This document shows positions 35,231-43,649 of a stretch of 63,797 nucleotides of DNA, piece by piece (position 1 is the stretch's first letter; each line of letters opens with the position of its first letter). The notes under the pieces were generated by a model. It saw only the letters and a list, made by a program, of their open reading frames with translations. It was not told where the DNA came from and did no database searches. The DNA comes from an uncultured Parabacteroides sp. (GTDB lineage: Bacteria; Bacteroidota; Bacteroidia; Bacteroidales; Tannerellaceae), in assembly GCA_944325345.1 (NCBI GenBank), contig CALUZV010000021.1:1-63797 (forward strand), given 5' to 3'. The position numbers were made by a program, and so were the translations under genes.

Positions 35231-36115
35231 TTAGAACTCCAATTTCACGATCTGCGGATTGTGGTCGCTCAAATAGCCCGTCGGTCCTTCTGCTTCCTGC
35301 GCGATTTCCGAACTTACGACATGTATCTGAGGCGTAACGAAGATGAAGTCTATCTTCTCCCGCTTCTCCATGGCCAAACGGCCGTAGTCGTGGAAGGTAT
35401 AGGCCGGACCGGAGGTTGTATCGGCAATCTTATGCGCGTCTTTCAGGACAAATTCGTTTGTCGTCAAAGTCTGATAGGCCTCAGAATCATCCGCAACATT
35501 GAAATCGCCCGTCAAAACAGCCGGCTGGTCGCCTACGATTTCCTTAATACGGTCGATGATCAGCAGCGCGCCGTTCTTGCGAGCCTCGACACCGACGTGA
35601 TCGAAGTGCGTATTCACTGCCATGAAGATTTTACCGGTCGCTTTGTCCTTCATCTTGGCCCAAGTCGCTATACGAGTACAAGCACCATCCCAGCCGATGA
35701 AACCGACGCTATCGGGATATTGAGAAAGCCAGAACGTATTGCTATCGAGCACATCGAATTTATCGGGACGATAGAGGATAGCTGAATACTCGCCCTGTGT
35801 CTTGCCATCTTCACGACCTACGCCGATAGCGGCATAACCAGGCAATCCAGCTTTCAGGTCTTCCAACTGATGATGCAAGACTTCCTGCATCCCGACGATA
35901 TCCACTTGCTTGCTCTGGATATATTTGCAAACATTGTCTTTGCGGTACTTCCAGCTATTCAAGCTATCGGCATCCGTATCCATGCGGATATTAAATGTTC
36001 CCCACGTAATCTGGGTCTTTTGCGGTGCAGCATCTTCCTTCGCTGCCTGCGATTTTTTGCCCGAGCAACTGCAAACGAGCAGCGCACAAAGGGCCAAATA
36101 CAAAAAATGTTTCAT
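35231..36115 (-). CDS. Endonuclease/exonuclease/phosphatase-family lipoprotein
   Basis: The 294-residue protein has a lipoprotein signal peptide (MKHFLYLALCALLVCSC, likely lipidated Cys17) and an EEP fold. Active-site motifs are TFNIRMD (near 40), GMQEVLHHQ (metal Glu), NTHFDHVGVEAR, TGDFNVADDSEA and the terminal SDHNPQIV. Such secreted EEP proteins may cleave phosphodiesters of nucleic acids, lipids or sugars; the substrate is unknown. It follows the YrdC/YciO-type gene by 25 bp and is probably in one transcription unit with it. Confidence 0.9.
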   Translation of the reverse strand: MKHFLYLALCALLVCSCSGKKSQAAKEDAAPQKTQITWGTFNIRMDTDADSLNSWKYRKDNVCKYIQSKQVDIVGMQEVLHHQLEDLKAGLPGYAAIGVGREDGKTQGEYSAILYRPDKFDVLDSNTFWLSQYPDSVGFIGWDGACTRIATWAKMKDKATGKIFMAVNTHFDHVGVEARKNGALLIIDRIKEIVGDQPAVLTGDFNVADDSEAYQTLTTNEFVLKDAHKIADTTSGPAYTFHDYGRLAMEKREKIDFIFVTPQIHVVSSEIAQEAEGPTGYLSDHNPQIVKLEF

Positions 36116-36140
36116 CTTACTTATTAAATAGATTAATATG

Positions 36141-36752
36141 TTATGTATTCAATTCGCCTTTCCCTTGTCGGACTACTTCAAATTCGTCGTCCGTACAATC
36201 GACTACCGTTGAGGGTTCGATTCCGCCCATTCCGCCATCTATCACGATAGAGACTTGGTTGGCATACTTCTCGTGTATCAACTCCGGATCGGTAGAATAT
36301 TCGATGAGTTCGTCGTCCTCGTCGTGGACGGACATGGTGAGCAACGGATTGCCCAATTCCGCCACCAGCGTGCGAACAATATTGTTGTCCGGCACACGGA
36401 TACCGACTTCTTTCCTATTCTTATAAATTTTCGGAAGTTCGCTACTCGTGGGCAAGATAAAAGTAAACGGCCCCGGCAGGTTTTTCTTCATCAACTTGAA
36501 GGTAGCATTGTTTACTTTAGCATATTCGCTCAGGTTCGACAAATCAGAGCAGATAATAGACAAGTTGCTCTTCTGCGGATTGACGCCTTTCATCCGGCAT
36601 ATCCGTTCCACCGCCCGCACATTCAGCGCATCGCAACCGATGGCATAGACCGTATCGGTCGGATAGACTATCAGCTCCCCGTCTTGCAATGCCTTCACGA
36701 CTTTGGCTATCTCGCGAGGGTTGGGGTTTTCGGGGTATATCTTTACAAGCAT
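36141..36752 (-). CDS. YrdC/Sua5-domain protein, YciO-like (threonylcarbamoyl-AMP synthase family)
   Basis: The 203-residue protein has the YrdC fold with VYPTDTVYAIGCDA (near 30-43), KSNLSIIC, LPGPFTFIL and GIRVPDNNI, ending in a strand with PSTVVDCTDDEFEVVRQGKGEL. True TsaC/Sua5 makes threonylcarbamoyl-AMP for the t6A37 tRNA modification. This sequence looks closer to E. coli YciO, whose role is less certain. If no other YrdC homologue is in the genome, it would be the t6A enzyme. It lies between fabI and the endonuclease gene; a long inverted repeat precedes it. Confidence 0.85.
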   Translation of the reverse strand: MLVKIYPENPNPREIAKVVKALQDGELIVYPTDTVYAIGCDALNVRAVERICRMKGVNPQKSNLSIICSDLSNLSEYAKVNNATFKLMKKNLPGPFTFILPTSSELPKIYKNRKEVGIRVPDNNIVRTLVAELGNPLLTMSVHDEDDELIEYSTDPELIHEKYANQVSIVIDGGMGGIEPSTVVDCTDDEFEVVRQGKGELNT

Positions 36753-36772
36753 CTTTTTTATAGTTATGAATT

Positions 36773-36831
36773 ATGAGTTAGGAGTTACGAGTTGTGTTTT
36801 GGAGACTCAGAACTCGTAACCCGTAACTCAT
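36773..36831. repeat. Long inverted repeat of AACTCGTAA-type heptamers
   Basis: Two 21-nt arms (36773-36793 and 36811-36831) match at 19 of 21 positions around a 17-nt loop. The arms are built from short repeats related to AACTCATAACTCGTAAC. The same short sequence also occurs at about 1940-1957 and in part at about 48567-48582. It lies between the fabI stop and the YrdC/YciO-like start and may end fabI transcription. Confidence 0.7.
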
Positions 36832-36839
36832 AACTCCCA

Positions 36840-37700
36840 TCATCCATAAATAATATGTCCGTTCTCGTCGGTATATTCCTCCAGCCCCTTGCTATACTGG
36901 TTCATGGCGCGGAGACTCATGCCCATGCTCGAGAAACCGCCGTCGTGGTAGAGATTCTGCATCGTTACCTTGCGGGTGAAGTCGGAGAACATCAGGATGC
37001 AATATCCGGCACACTCATCGGCCGTCGCATTACCCAGCGGACTCATCTTGTTGGCGAAATCCATCAGATGGTCCATGCCTTTCACCCCGTCGCCAGCCGT
37101 CGTATGCGTCGGCGACTGCGAGATGGTATTGATGCGCACATTTTTCTCGCGTCCATAGATGTAACCGAAACTGCGGGCGATAGACTCCAAGAGGCTCTTG
37201 GCGTCGGCCATATCGTTATAGCCGAAGAAAGTCCGTTGCGCGGCGACATAGCTCAGTGCTACCACGGAACCATATTCGGCAATCGCGTCCATCTTCTTCG
37301 CCACCTGCAACATCTTGTGGAACGAGATGGCTGAGATATCTAATGTCTTCTGCAAGAAATTATAATCCAAGTCGTCGTACGTGCGTTTCTTCCGGACATT
37401 CGGGCTCATGCCGATAGAGTGCAAAACGAAGTCCACCGGCCCGCCGAGGACTTCCATCGACCGTTCGAAGACCGTTTTCAAGTCGTCCACACTCGTCGCG
37501 TCCGCCGGAATCACTTCCGCATTCAGCTTTTTGCCCAATTCGCTTACCGTTCCCATGCGCACGGCCATCGGCGTATTGCTCAACGTAATTGTTGCGCCCT
37601 CATCAACGGCGCGCTCCGCCACTTTCCAAGCGATAGACATGTCGTTCAATGCTCCGAAGATAATTCCTTTCTTTCCTTTCAATAAATTATGTCCCATCAT
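36840..37700 (-). CDS. fabI: Enoyl-[acyl-carrier-protein] reductase (NADH)
   Basis: The 286-residue enzyme performs the last reduction in fatty acid elongation. It starts MMGHNLLKGKKGIIFGALND. The catalytic Tyr-x6-Lys is Y161-K168 (YNDMADAK). GALNDMSIAW is the dinucleotide-binding loop typical of FabI. The open frame extends 31 codons further upstream, but that part lies in promoter and repeat DNA and is excluded. A promoter lies 24 nt upstream. Confidence 0.96.
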   Translation of the reverse strand: MMGHNLLKGKKGIIFGALNDMSIAWKVAERAVDEGATITLSNTPMAVRMGTVSELGKKLNAEVIPADATSVDDLKTVFERSMEVLGGPVDFVLHSIGMSPNVRKKRTYDDLDYNFLQKTLDISAISFHKMLQVAKKMDAIAEYGSVVALSYVAAQRTFFGYNDMADAKSLLESIARSFGYIYGREKNVRINTISQSPTHTTAGDGVKGMDHLMDFANKMSPLGNATADECAGYCILMFSDFTRKVTMQNLYHDGGFSSMGMSLRAMNQYSKGLEEYTDENGHIIYG

Positions 37701-37724
37701 CTTAATTTTTAATGTTTGACGGCG

Positions 37725-37756
37725 CAAAAGTACAATAAATCCGCCATTTGTGCAAC
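37725..37756 (-). promoter_or_regulatory. Promoter of fabI
   Basis: On the minus strand GTTG is followed after 20 bp by TACTTTTG, which fits the Bacteroidota -33 and -7 elements. The -7 box ends 24 nt before the ATG. Array G begins some 20 bp further upstream. Confidence 0.55.
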
Positions 37757-37775
37757 CGCGCATTCTGAAACGCAA

Positions 37776-38005
37776 TCGTGAACGCCGGTTCACGACTTTG
37801 TTGCAACTGAAAAGTTATCGTGAACGCCAGTTCACGAACCCGTTGCAACTGAAAAGTTATTGTGAACGCCAGTTCACGAACCCGTTGCAACTGAAAAGTT
37901 ATTGTGAACGCCGGTTCGCGAGCCCGTTGCAACTGAAAAGTTATTGTGAACGCCAGTTCACAGTCCCGTTGCAACTGAAATGCTTCTGTGAACCGGCGTT
38001 CACGA
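37776..38005. repeat. Palindromic tandem array G (42-bp unit)
   Basis: Six copies of the dyad GTGAAC-N4-GTTCAC start at 37778, 37820, 37862, 37904, 37946 and 37988, exactly 42 bp apart. They alternate with the 8-bp palindrome GTTGCAAC. A further diverged half-unit lies towards fabI. The array fills the gap between the murF-alr stop and the fabI promoter. Confidence 0.95.
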
Positions 38006-38015
38006 GAACAAATCG

Positions 38016-40481
38016 CTATTCCCGATAATATACCCGCTTGACACGGGGCGAAACCGAGGTCAGAATCTCGTAGGGAATGGTGTGGAGGCGGTCAGAAAGC
38101 TCGTTTACCTCCAGTCCCTCGCCGAAAATGACGACTGTGTCGCCTTCATGCGCCTCGATATCGGTAACATCCACCATGCAGGCATCCATACAGATATTGC
38201 CGATGATGGGACAACGCTGTCCGTTTATCAACACAATACCCTCGCGATTGCTAAAGTGGCGATCCAGCCCGTCTGCATAGCCGATGGGGATGATGGCAAT
38301 GCGCGAGTCGCGGTCCACATAGCTCCGGCGACCGTAGCCGATGGAATCACCCTTCGGCACGTTCTGTATCTGGAGAATCGTCGTCTTCAGCGTGCTGACA
38401 TTACGCAAGCCGCGCAAGCCGGAAGCGCTGACACCGTAGAGGCCGATGCCCAGGCGCACCATGTCCATCTGGTATTGCGGGAAACGCTCGATGCCGGCGG
38501 TATTGAGGATATGCTTGATGACTTTGTATTCCAACCCCTCTTCCAAGGTCTTCGCGGCCATTTGGAACTTCCCGATTTGCTCCATCGTGAAGTCGTCGAA
38601 GATAGACGAATCGCTCCCCGCAAGATGCGAGAAGACCGAACGCGCCACGACACCGCTCTGCTGGCGCAGACGCTCGCAGACAGCGGGCATATCGCCGGGT
38701 TGGAAGCCCAAGCGGTGCATTCCCGTGTCCACTTTAATATGGATGGGGTACGAAGTGATTCCGCGCCGCTCGGTTTCGCGGATGATGGCGTCGAGGAGGC
38801 GGAAACTATAGACTTCCGGCTCCAGATTATTCTCGAAGAGGACATTGAAGCTGCCGAATTCCGGATTCATAACCATAATCGGAATGGTGATGCCAGCTTT
38901 GCGCAATTCCTCACCCTCGTCGGCGACGGCGACGGCGAGATAGTCGCAGCGATGCTCCTGCAAGGTCTTTGCTAATTCGTATGAACCGGCTCCGTAGGCG
39001 GAGGCTTTTACCATGCAGACCATTTTCGTCTCCGGATTCAGGCGCGAGCGGTAGAAGTTGAAGTTGTGGACGATAGCGTCGAGATTGACTTCGAGTGTTG
39101 TCTCGTGGACTTTTCTCACCAGCCGCTCGGTGATGCGTTCGAAGTGGAAACGGCGGGAACCTTTGATAAGGATTAGTTCGTTGCGGAACATCTGTTGCAG
39201 AGGCTGCGCGAGGAACTCTTCTGTCGTGGTGTAGAATTCTTTTTCCTTAGTGGGGAAGAATGCTTCATATTCCTTCAAATCCTTGCCGATACCGATGAGA
39301 CGGTCCACCTTCCGATGGCTCACCAAGTCGGAAACCTTCCGATACAAGGACTTCGGGAGCGTACCGGACTGGAGAATGTCCGAAAGGATGAGCGTCGTCT
39401 TCATCTCGCGTCCGACTTTCCGGCTCTGTTGGAAATCGAGAGCGATATCCAAGGAATTAATATCCGAATTATAGGTATCGTTGATTAAAAGGCAATCGTT
39501 GATGCCCTCTATTACCTCCAGGCGCATGGCGACAGGCTCGAGGCGGCTGAACTTCTCGACGTCGTTCACGCTCGTCGGTTTCAAATAGAGCATGATGGCG
39601 ATACATTGGATTACGTTTTCAATCGAAGCATCGTCGGTAAAGGGAATTGTATAAGTCCGCTCGAAGCCGAGGAGGGTGCAACGGATTATGGTTTTGTCGG
39701 CTTGTTTCTCGATCGATTCGATATAGAGTGGAGCTTCCGTGTCAGTTCTACTCCATATAATCGCTTTATGAGAAAGGCAAGAGGCTTCAACCGAATCGGC
39801 AATCAACGTATCATCTCCGTTATAGATGATAGCATCGCTATCGACGAAGAGCTGGAGTTTCTCGCGGCATTTCTGCCCCATCGAGATGAAATTCTCCTGA
39901 TGCGCCTCACCAATGCTGGTTATCACGCCGATGGTCGGGGAAATGATAGGCTGCAAATACTCCATTTCGTCCGGTTGCGAGATACCCGCCTCGAAAATAC
40001 CCAAGGTATGCCGTTCGTTCATTTCCCAGACGGAAAGCGGAACGCCAATCTGCGAATTATAGCTCCGGGGCGAACGCACAATGTTGAACTCGCTGCGCAA
40101 TAGCTGGTAGAGAAATTCCTTCACAACCGTTTTCCCGTTGCTCCCCGTTATCCCAATGACCGGAATATTGAACCGCTTGCGGTGATAAGTTACAAGACGC
40201 TGCAAGGCACGGAGCGTATCCTTGACGACTAAGAAATTGGCGTCAGGCATTGCGGAATATTCCGGCAAAATATCGCTCACCACGAAATTACGAACCTTCA
40301 AGCCATATAAATCTTTGATATAACGATGCCCGTCATTGGTTTTCGTCTTTAGGGCAAAGAACAGACTCTCCTCCGGGATAGACAGACGGCGACTATCGGT
40401 CAACAGAAGGCTCACCGTCGCGTCATGCCATTCGGCCGGACGGGCTGAGATGACTTTTGCTATTTCTTTTATCTGATACAT
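38016..40481 (-). CDS. murF-alr: Fused UDP-MurNAc-tripeptide:D-Ala-D-Ala ligase (MurF) and alanine racemase (Alr)
   Basis: The 821-residue bifunctional protein has an N-terminal Mur ligase (ATP-binding loop GSNGKT at 113-118; AGISQPDEMEYLQ; NDTYNSDINS) followed by a PLP-dependent alanine racemase from about residue 455. The PLP lysine is K492 in MVKASAYGAG, and the C-terminal catalytic region includes GYGRRSYVDRDSRIAIIPIGYADGL. The fusion couples D-Ala supply with its ligation and is known across Bacteroidetes. Start 40481 (MYQIKEIAKVI) is preferred; a Met directly upstream or one eight codons upstream is possible. It ends the cstA-GSCFA-murF/alr operon. Confidence 0.95.
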   Translation of the reverse strand: MYQIKEIAKVISARPAEWHDATVSLLLTDSRRLSIPEESLFFALKTKTNDGHRYIKDLYGLKVRNFVVSDILPEYSAMPDANFLVVKDTLRALQRLVTYHRKRFNIPVIGITGSNGKTVVKEFLYQLLRSEFNIVRSPRSYNSQIGVPLSVWEMNERHTLGIFEAGISQPDEMEYLQPIISPTIGVITSIGEAHQENFISMGQKCREKLQLFVDSDAIIYNGDDTLIADSVEASCLSHKAIIWSRTDTEAPLYIESIEKQADKTIIRCTLLGFERTYTIPFTDDASIENVIQCIAIMLYLKPTSVNDVEKFSRLEPVAMRLEVIEGINDCLLINDTYNSDINSLDIALDFQQSRKVGREMKTTLILSDILQSGTLPKSLYRKVSDLVSHRKVDRLIGIGKDLKEYEAFFPTKEKEFYTTTEEFLAQPLQQMFRNELILIKGSRRFHFERITERLVRKVHETTLEVNLDAIVHNFNFYRSRLNPETKMVCMVKASAYGAGSYELAKTLQEHRCDYLAVAVADEGEELRKAGITIPIMVMNPEFGSFNVLFENNLEPEVYSFRLLDAIIRETERRGITSYPIHIKVDTGMHRLGFQPGDMPAVCERLRQQSGVVARSVFSHLAGSDSSIFDDFTMEQIGKFQMAAKTLEEGLEYKVIKHILNTAGIERFPQYQMDMVRLGIGLYGVSASGLRGLRNVSTLKTTILQIQNVPKGDSIGYGRRSYVDRDSRIAIIPIGYADGLDRHFSNREGIVLINGQRCPIIGNICMDACMVDVTDIEAHEGDTVVIFGEGLEVNELSDRLHTIPYEILTSVSPRVKRVYYRE

Positions 40482-40555
40482 CATGATACAACAGTAATTA
40501 AGCACGAGGGATGAAGAATAAAGACTTCAAATATCCACATCCGACTCTTCTTTCT

Positions 40556-41524
40556 TCACGCTTCATCTTTTTCGTCTCCAAAGTAAGGAAATTTCTCTTG
40601 AAGCCGTTTCAACTTTAACATAGTTTGATGCATAAATTCCCGATAAGCATCACTCTCCGGATGTAACGGACGGTGATGAAGGGCTTGGTTAATCTGCTGC
40701 CACTCCTCCATAACCGCAAGCGTCTCCTCCGTCAAGTAATTCGTGCGAAATGAATCCCAGATATATTCGACAGCCTGCGGCGAGGGATGCAACATATCGT
40801 CGGCATAGAAACGATAATCGCGCAACTCGTCCATCATAATCTCGTAGGCCGGGAAATATTGGACAAACCCCGGGTATTTCTGCTCCAACTGCTCGGCGGC
40901 AAGCAGTAGCGTCGCTTTGCTCAGCTGGTTCCCATGCGCCCCATCTTTCCAGTGGCGTATAGGACTTACCGACAGGATTATCTGTTGCAATGAAGGGCAG
41001 CGATTCACCAACAAGCCGAGCAATTCGCCCCAATCCGCTACAATATCTTCTACCGACAGCCGTTCGCGCATAAATTCCCGCCCAGCAACCTTGTGGCAGT
41101 TAGAAACCACTTCGCCCGTTGAGCGAAGACGGTAAATATAAGCCGTTCCCCATGTGATGATGAGGCAACTCAATCCCCCGAGGCGTTCCTCGGCATGGAT
41201 GAGCCGAGGATTTATCGTCTCCAGACATTCAGCCTCCGACATTCCGGAAAACGAACCCTGGTGCATCCAACTATACCAACGTTCGCCGTAACGGAACAGG
41301 TCGGAGGATGAGAAGGTCTTTCCTTCCAGCAAAATCCGCAGTGCCCGACTGATAGAGGCGGGATTGTAGAGCGTACCGAAAGGATTTACATCCATATCAA
41401 ACCGGTTTTCCTTCATATATCCTGCCATGTTCTGGGCAAAACATGAACCCAGCAGCAGAAAACGGTCGGCGTATGAAAACCGGCGCGGGGGGCGGGAAAT
41501 GGCGATGTGTGTGAAAAAGTTCAT
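40556..41524 (-). CDS. GSCFA-domain protein
   Basis: The 322-residue protein carries the family-defining motif LLGSCFAQNM near residue 25, followed by NPFGTLYNPASI and a C-terminal DDMLHPSPQAVEYIW. GSCFA proteins belong to the SGNH/GDSL hydrolase superfamily: GSCFA supplies the nucleophile-type Ser and DxLHP the Asp/His pair. The substrate is unknown, with a carbohydrate-ester role often guessed. It lies 4 bp after cstA and 74 bp before murF-alr on the same strand, so a cell-envelope context is likely. Confidence 0.9.
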   Translation of the reverse strand: MNFFTHIAISRPPRRFSYADRFLLLGSCFAQNMAGYMKENRFDMDVNPFGTLYNPASISRALRILLEGKTFSSSDLFRYGERWYSWMHQGSFSGMSEAECLETINPRLIHAEERLGGLSCLIITWGTAYIYRLRSTGEVVSNCHKVAGREFMRERLSVEDIVADWGELLGLLVNRCPSLQQIILSVSPIRHWKDGAHGNQLSKATLLLAAEQLEQKYPGFVQYFPAYEIMMDELRDYRFYADDMLHPSPQAVEYIWDSFRTNYLTEETLAVMEEWQQINQALHHRPLHPESDAYREFMHQTMLKLKRLQEKFPYFGDEKDEA

Positions 41525-41528
41525 CTCG

Positions 41529-42995
41529 TTATTTCTCGTTCTGGGATAAAACTTCTGATTTCGTTTCCTTATCTCCTTTACTCTGATTTAATATCCGTGC
41601 CTTGAAGCGGAAAAAGAGGGCGCATACGAACAGCGTCAGTACTACTCCAATCGCCAACGAGATTTCCAAAGGCAACTGCAGCCCCTCGGGAGCTACCAAC
41701 AAATACGTCGAACATACCATCGTCATGAATACGGTCGGCACGAACGTAACCCAATAGCATTTCCCCGCATGAGCCAAATAAACCGTCAACGCCCAAAGTG
41801 TAAACACCGCCAACGTCTGATTACTCCAGGCAAAATAACGCCATATCATGTCGAAACCGTCTTGATCGCGTAGCGAATAGAACAGCAGGGCTATGGCCAC
41901 CAAAAACATCGGTACCGATATCATCAGCCGCCGCGATATCGACCGCTGTTCCAGATGCAGGAAATCTGCTACAATCAGACGGGCCGAGCGAAAGGCCGTA
42001 TCTCCCGACGTAATCGGAGCAGCAATTACTCCAAGTATAGCCAACACGCCTCCAACCGGGCCGAGCCAGTCGCGCGTGATACTATCGACTACCACGGCGG
42101 CATTGCTTTCGCCCATCCCGTTTTCATGGAAAAAGTACGTTGCAGCGGCTGCCCAGATGAGGGCGACGATTCCTTCCGTTATCATAGCCCCGTAAAAGAC
42201 TGGATACGCATACTTCTCGTTCTTCAGACAACGCGCCATCAGCGGACTTTGTGTTGCATGGAAGCCAGAGATTGCGCCGCACGCGATGCTGACGAACATG
42301 ATGGGGAAAAGCGGCAGTCCTTCGGGGTGCGTATTTTTCAACCCGTCGGTCAGCTCCGGGAGTTCCAGGTGATTGACGTAGAGCATCGCCAGAATGCCTA
42401 CCGCCATAAACAACAAAGCTATCGCGAAAATGGGGTATATCTTCCCGATAATTTTATCTATCGGCAATAACGTAGCCAAGATATAATAAAGGAAAACAAC
42501 GACTATCCAGAATTGGGCGTCCAAGACTTCTGGCGTGAGACTTGCCAACAGTCCTGCAGGACCAGCGACGAACACCACGCCGACCAGCACCATCAGCACG
42601 ACCGTGAATCCACGCATGAATTGTTTGAACCGATTGCCCAGAAAGCGCCCGACAAGCTCCGGCAAACTCTCCCCCTCGTGGCGCATAGACAATGCCCCGG
42701 CTAAAAAGTCGTGCACCGCCCCGGCAAAGATACTCCCGAGGACAATCCAAAGGAACGAGGCCGTACCGAATTTAGCCCCCATGATAGCACCGAAGATAGG
42801 TCCCAGACCCGCAATGTTCAGGAACTGAATCATGAATATCTTCCACGTAGGCATCGGGATGTAGTCCACGCCATCTTGAAGTGCGTAAGCAGGCGTCGTA
42901 CGTTGCGCGTCAATACCGAAAACACGCTCGATAAACTTGCCGTAAACGAAGTAACCAATGACAAGAGCCAAGAGGCAACATGTAAATGTAACCAT
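41529..42995 (-). CDS. cstA: Carbon starvation protein A family transporter
   Basis: The 488-residue inner-membrane protein has about 14 hydrophobic helices. CstA family motifs include LNIAGLGPIFGAIMGAKFG, HDFLAGALSMRHEGESLPELVG and ISGFHATQSPLMARCL. E. coli CstA and BtsT (about 700 residues) transport peptides or pyruvate; this is the shorter form usual in Bacteroidota. A terminator from the upstream dcw cluster lies before it, so it starts a new unit; only a weak -7-like element (TACTTTTT) is visible near 43015. Confidence 0.93.
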   Translation of the reverse strand: MVTFTCCLLALVIGYFVYGKFIERVFGIDAQRTTPAYALQDGVDYIPMPTWKIFMIQFLNIAGLGPIFGAIMGAKFGTASFLWIVLGSIFAGAVHDFLAGALSMRHEGESLPELVGRFLGNRFKQFMRGFTVVLMVLVGVVFVAGPAGLLASLTPEVLDAQFWIVVVFLYYILATLLPIDKIIGKIYPIFAIALLFMAVGILAMLYVNHLELPELTDGLKNTHPEGLPLFPIMFVSIACGAISGFHATQSPLMARCLKNEKYAYPVFYGAMITEGIVALIWAAAATYFFHENGMGESNAAVVVDSITRDWLGPVGGVLAILGVIAAPITSGDTAFRSARLIVADFLHLEQRSISRRLMISVPMFLVAIALLFYSLRDQDGFDMIWRYFAWSNQTLAVFTLWALTVYLAHAGKCYWVTFVPTVFMTMVCSTYLLVAPEGLQLPLEISLAIGVVLTLFVCALFFRFKARILNQSKGDKETKSEVLSQNEK

Positions 42996-43059
42996 AACAG
43001 ACAGATTTTATATGAAAAAGTAAAGAACAAAAAGGAGGAATATAAGCGGTACGTAAAAG

Positions 43060-43092
43060 ATAAGTCTTATTCCCCGGAGGAATAAGACTTAT
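43060..43092 (-). terminator. Terminator at the end of the dcw cluster
   Basis: A perfect 14-bp stem (ATAAGTCTTATTCC and its complement) with a 5-nt loop is followed on the minus strand by CTTTTACG. It lies 58 nt after the yqeY stop and before cstA, and closes the cell division/cell wall gene cluster. Confidence 0.85.
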
Positions 43093-43150
43093 ACGAAAGG
43101 GATTCTCATTATTCCCTCAAATTCCAACGACCTTTTTCTTCTTATAATGA

Positions 43151-43600
43151 TTAATTGAGCAAACGCTTGACGGTCTCAGAGATAGCTCTGCCTTCTGCAC
43201 GACCCGCAAGCGTCTTCGAAGCGACACCCATCACTTTGCCCATATCCTTCGGACTGGTTGCGCCCACTTGTTCGATGATTTTCTTCAATTCCGCTTCTAG
43301 TTCTTCGGCAGAAAGCTGCTTAGGAAGATATTTTTCCAGAACAGCAACCTGGGCGAGTTCGCCGTCAGCCAAATCCTGACGCCCCTGCTCGACGTAGATA
43401 GCGGCAGAGTCCTTGCCTTGCTTTACCAGCTTTTGGATGAGTTTCAAAGCGTCGGCATCACTTAGTGTATCGTTGGCACCCGGTGCAGTTTTGGCTTCGA
43501 GAAAAACCTTTTTCACATTTCTGAGAGTCTCGAGGGCAACTTTGTCCTTTGCCTTCATCGCGTTTTTAATGTCTTCGCTGACAGTTGCAAATAAATCCAT
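43151..43600 (-). CDS. GatB/YqeY domain protein
   Basis: The 149-residue protein matches the YqeY family: MDLFATVSEDIKNAMKAKDKVALETLRNVKKVF at the start, then LIQKLVKQGKDSAAIYVEQGR and a C-terminal SPKDMGKVMGVASKTLAGRAEG. The C-terminal part resembles the tRNA-binding tail domain of GatB. Its role is not firmly known. It is the last gene of the dcw cluster, 49 bp after ftsZ. Confidence 0.93.
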   Translation of the reverse strand: MDLFATVSEDIKNAMKAKDKVALETLRNVKKVFLEAKTAPGANDTLSDADALKLIQKLVKQGKDSAAIYVEQGRQDLADGELAQVAVLEKYLPKQLSAEELEAELKKIIEQVGATSPKDMGKVMGVASKTLAGRAEGRAISETVKRLLN

Positions 43601-43649
43601 AATAATCTTTATTATTTGATTTCTATCTTATATACATTTTTATCCCGTA

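Noticed and set aside
37001..37100. Frameshift in fabI suggested by antisense open frames
   Set aside because: The fabI frame itself is uninterrupted and matches the family end to end.
37701..37793. N-terminal 31-codon extension of fabI
   Set aside because: It covers the fabI promoter and the edge of array G; FabI proteins start at about MxxNLLKGKKG.
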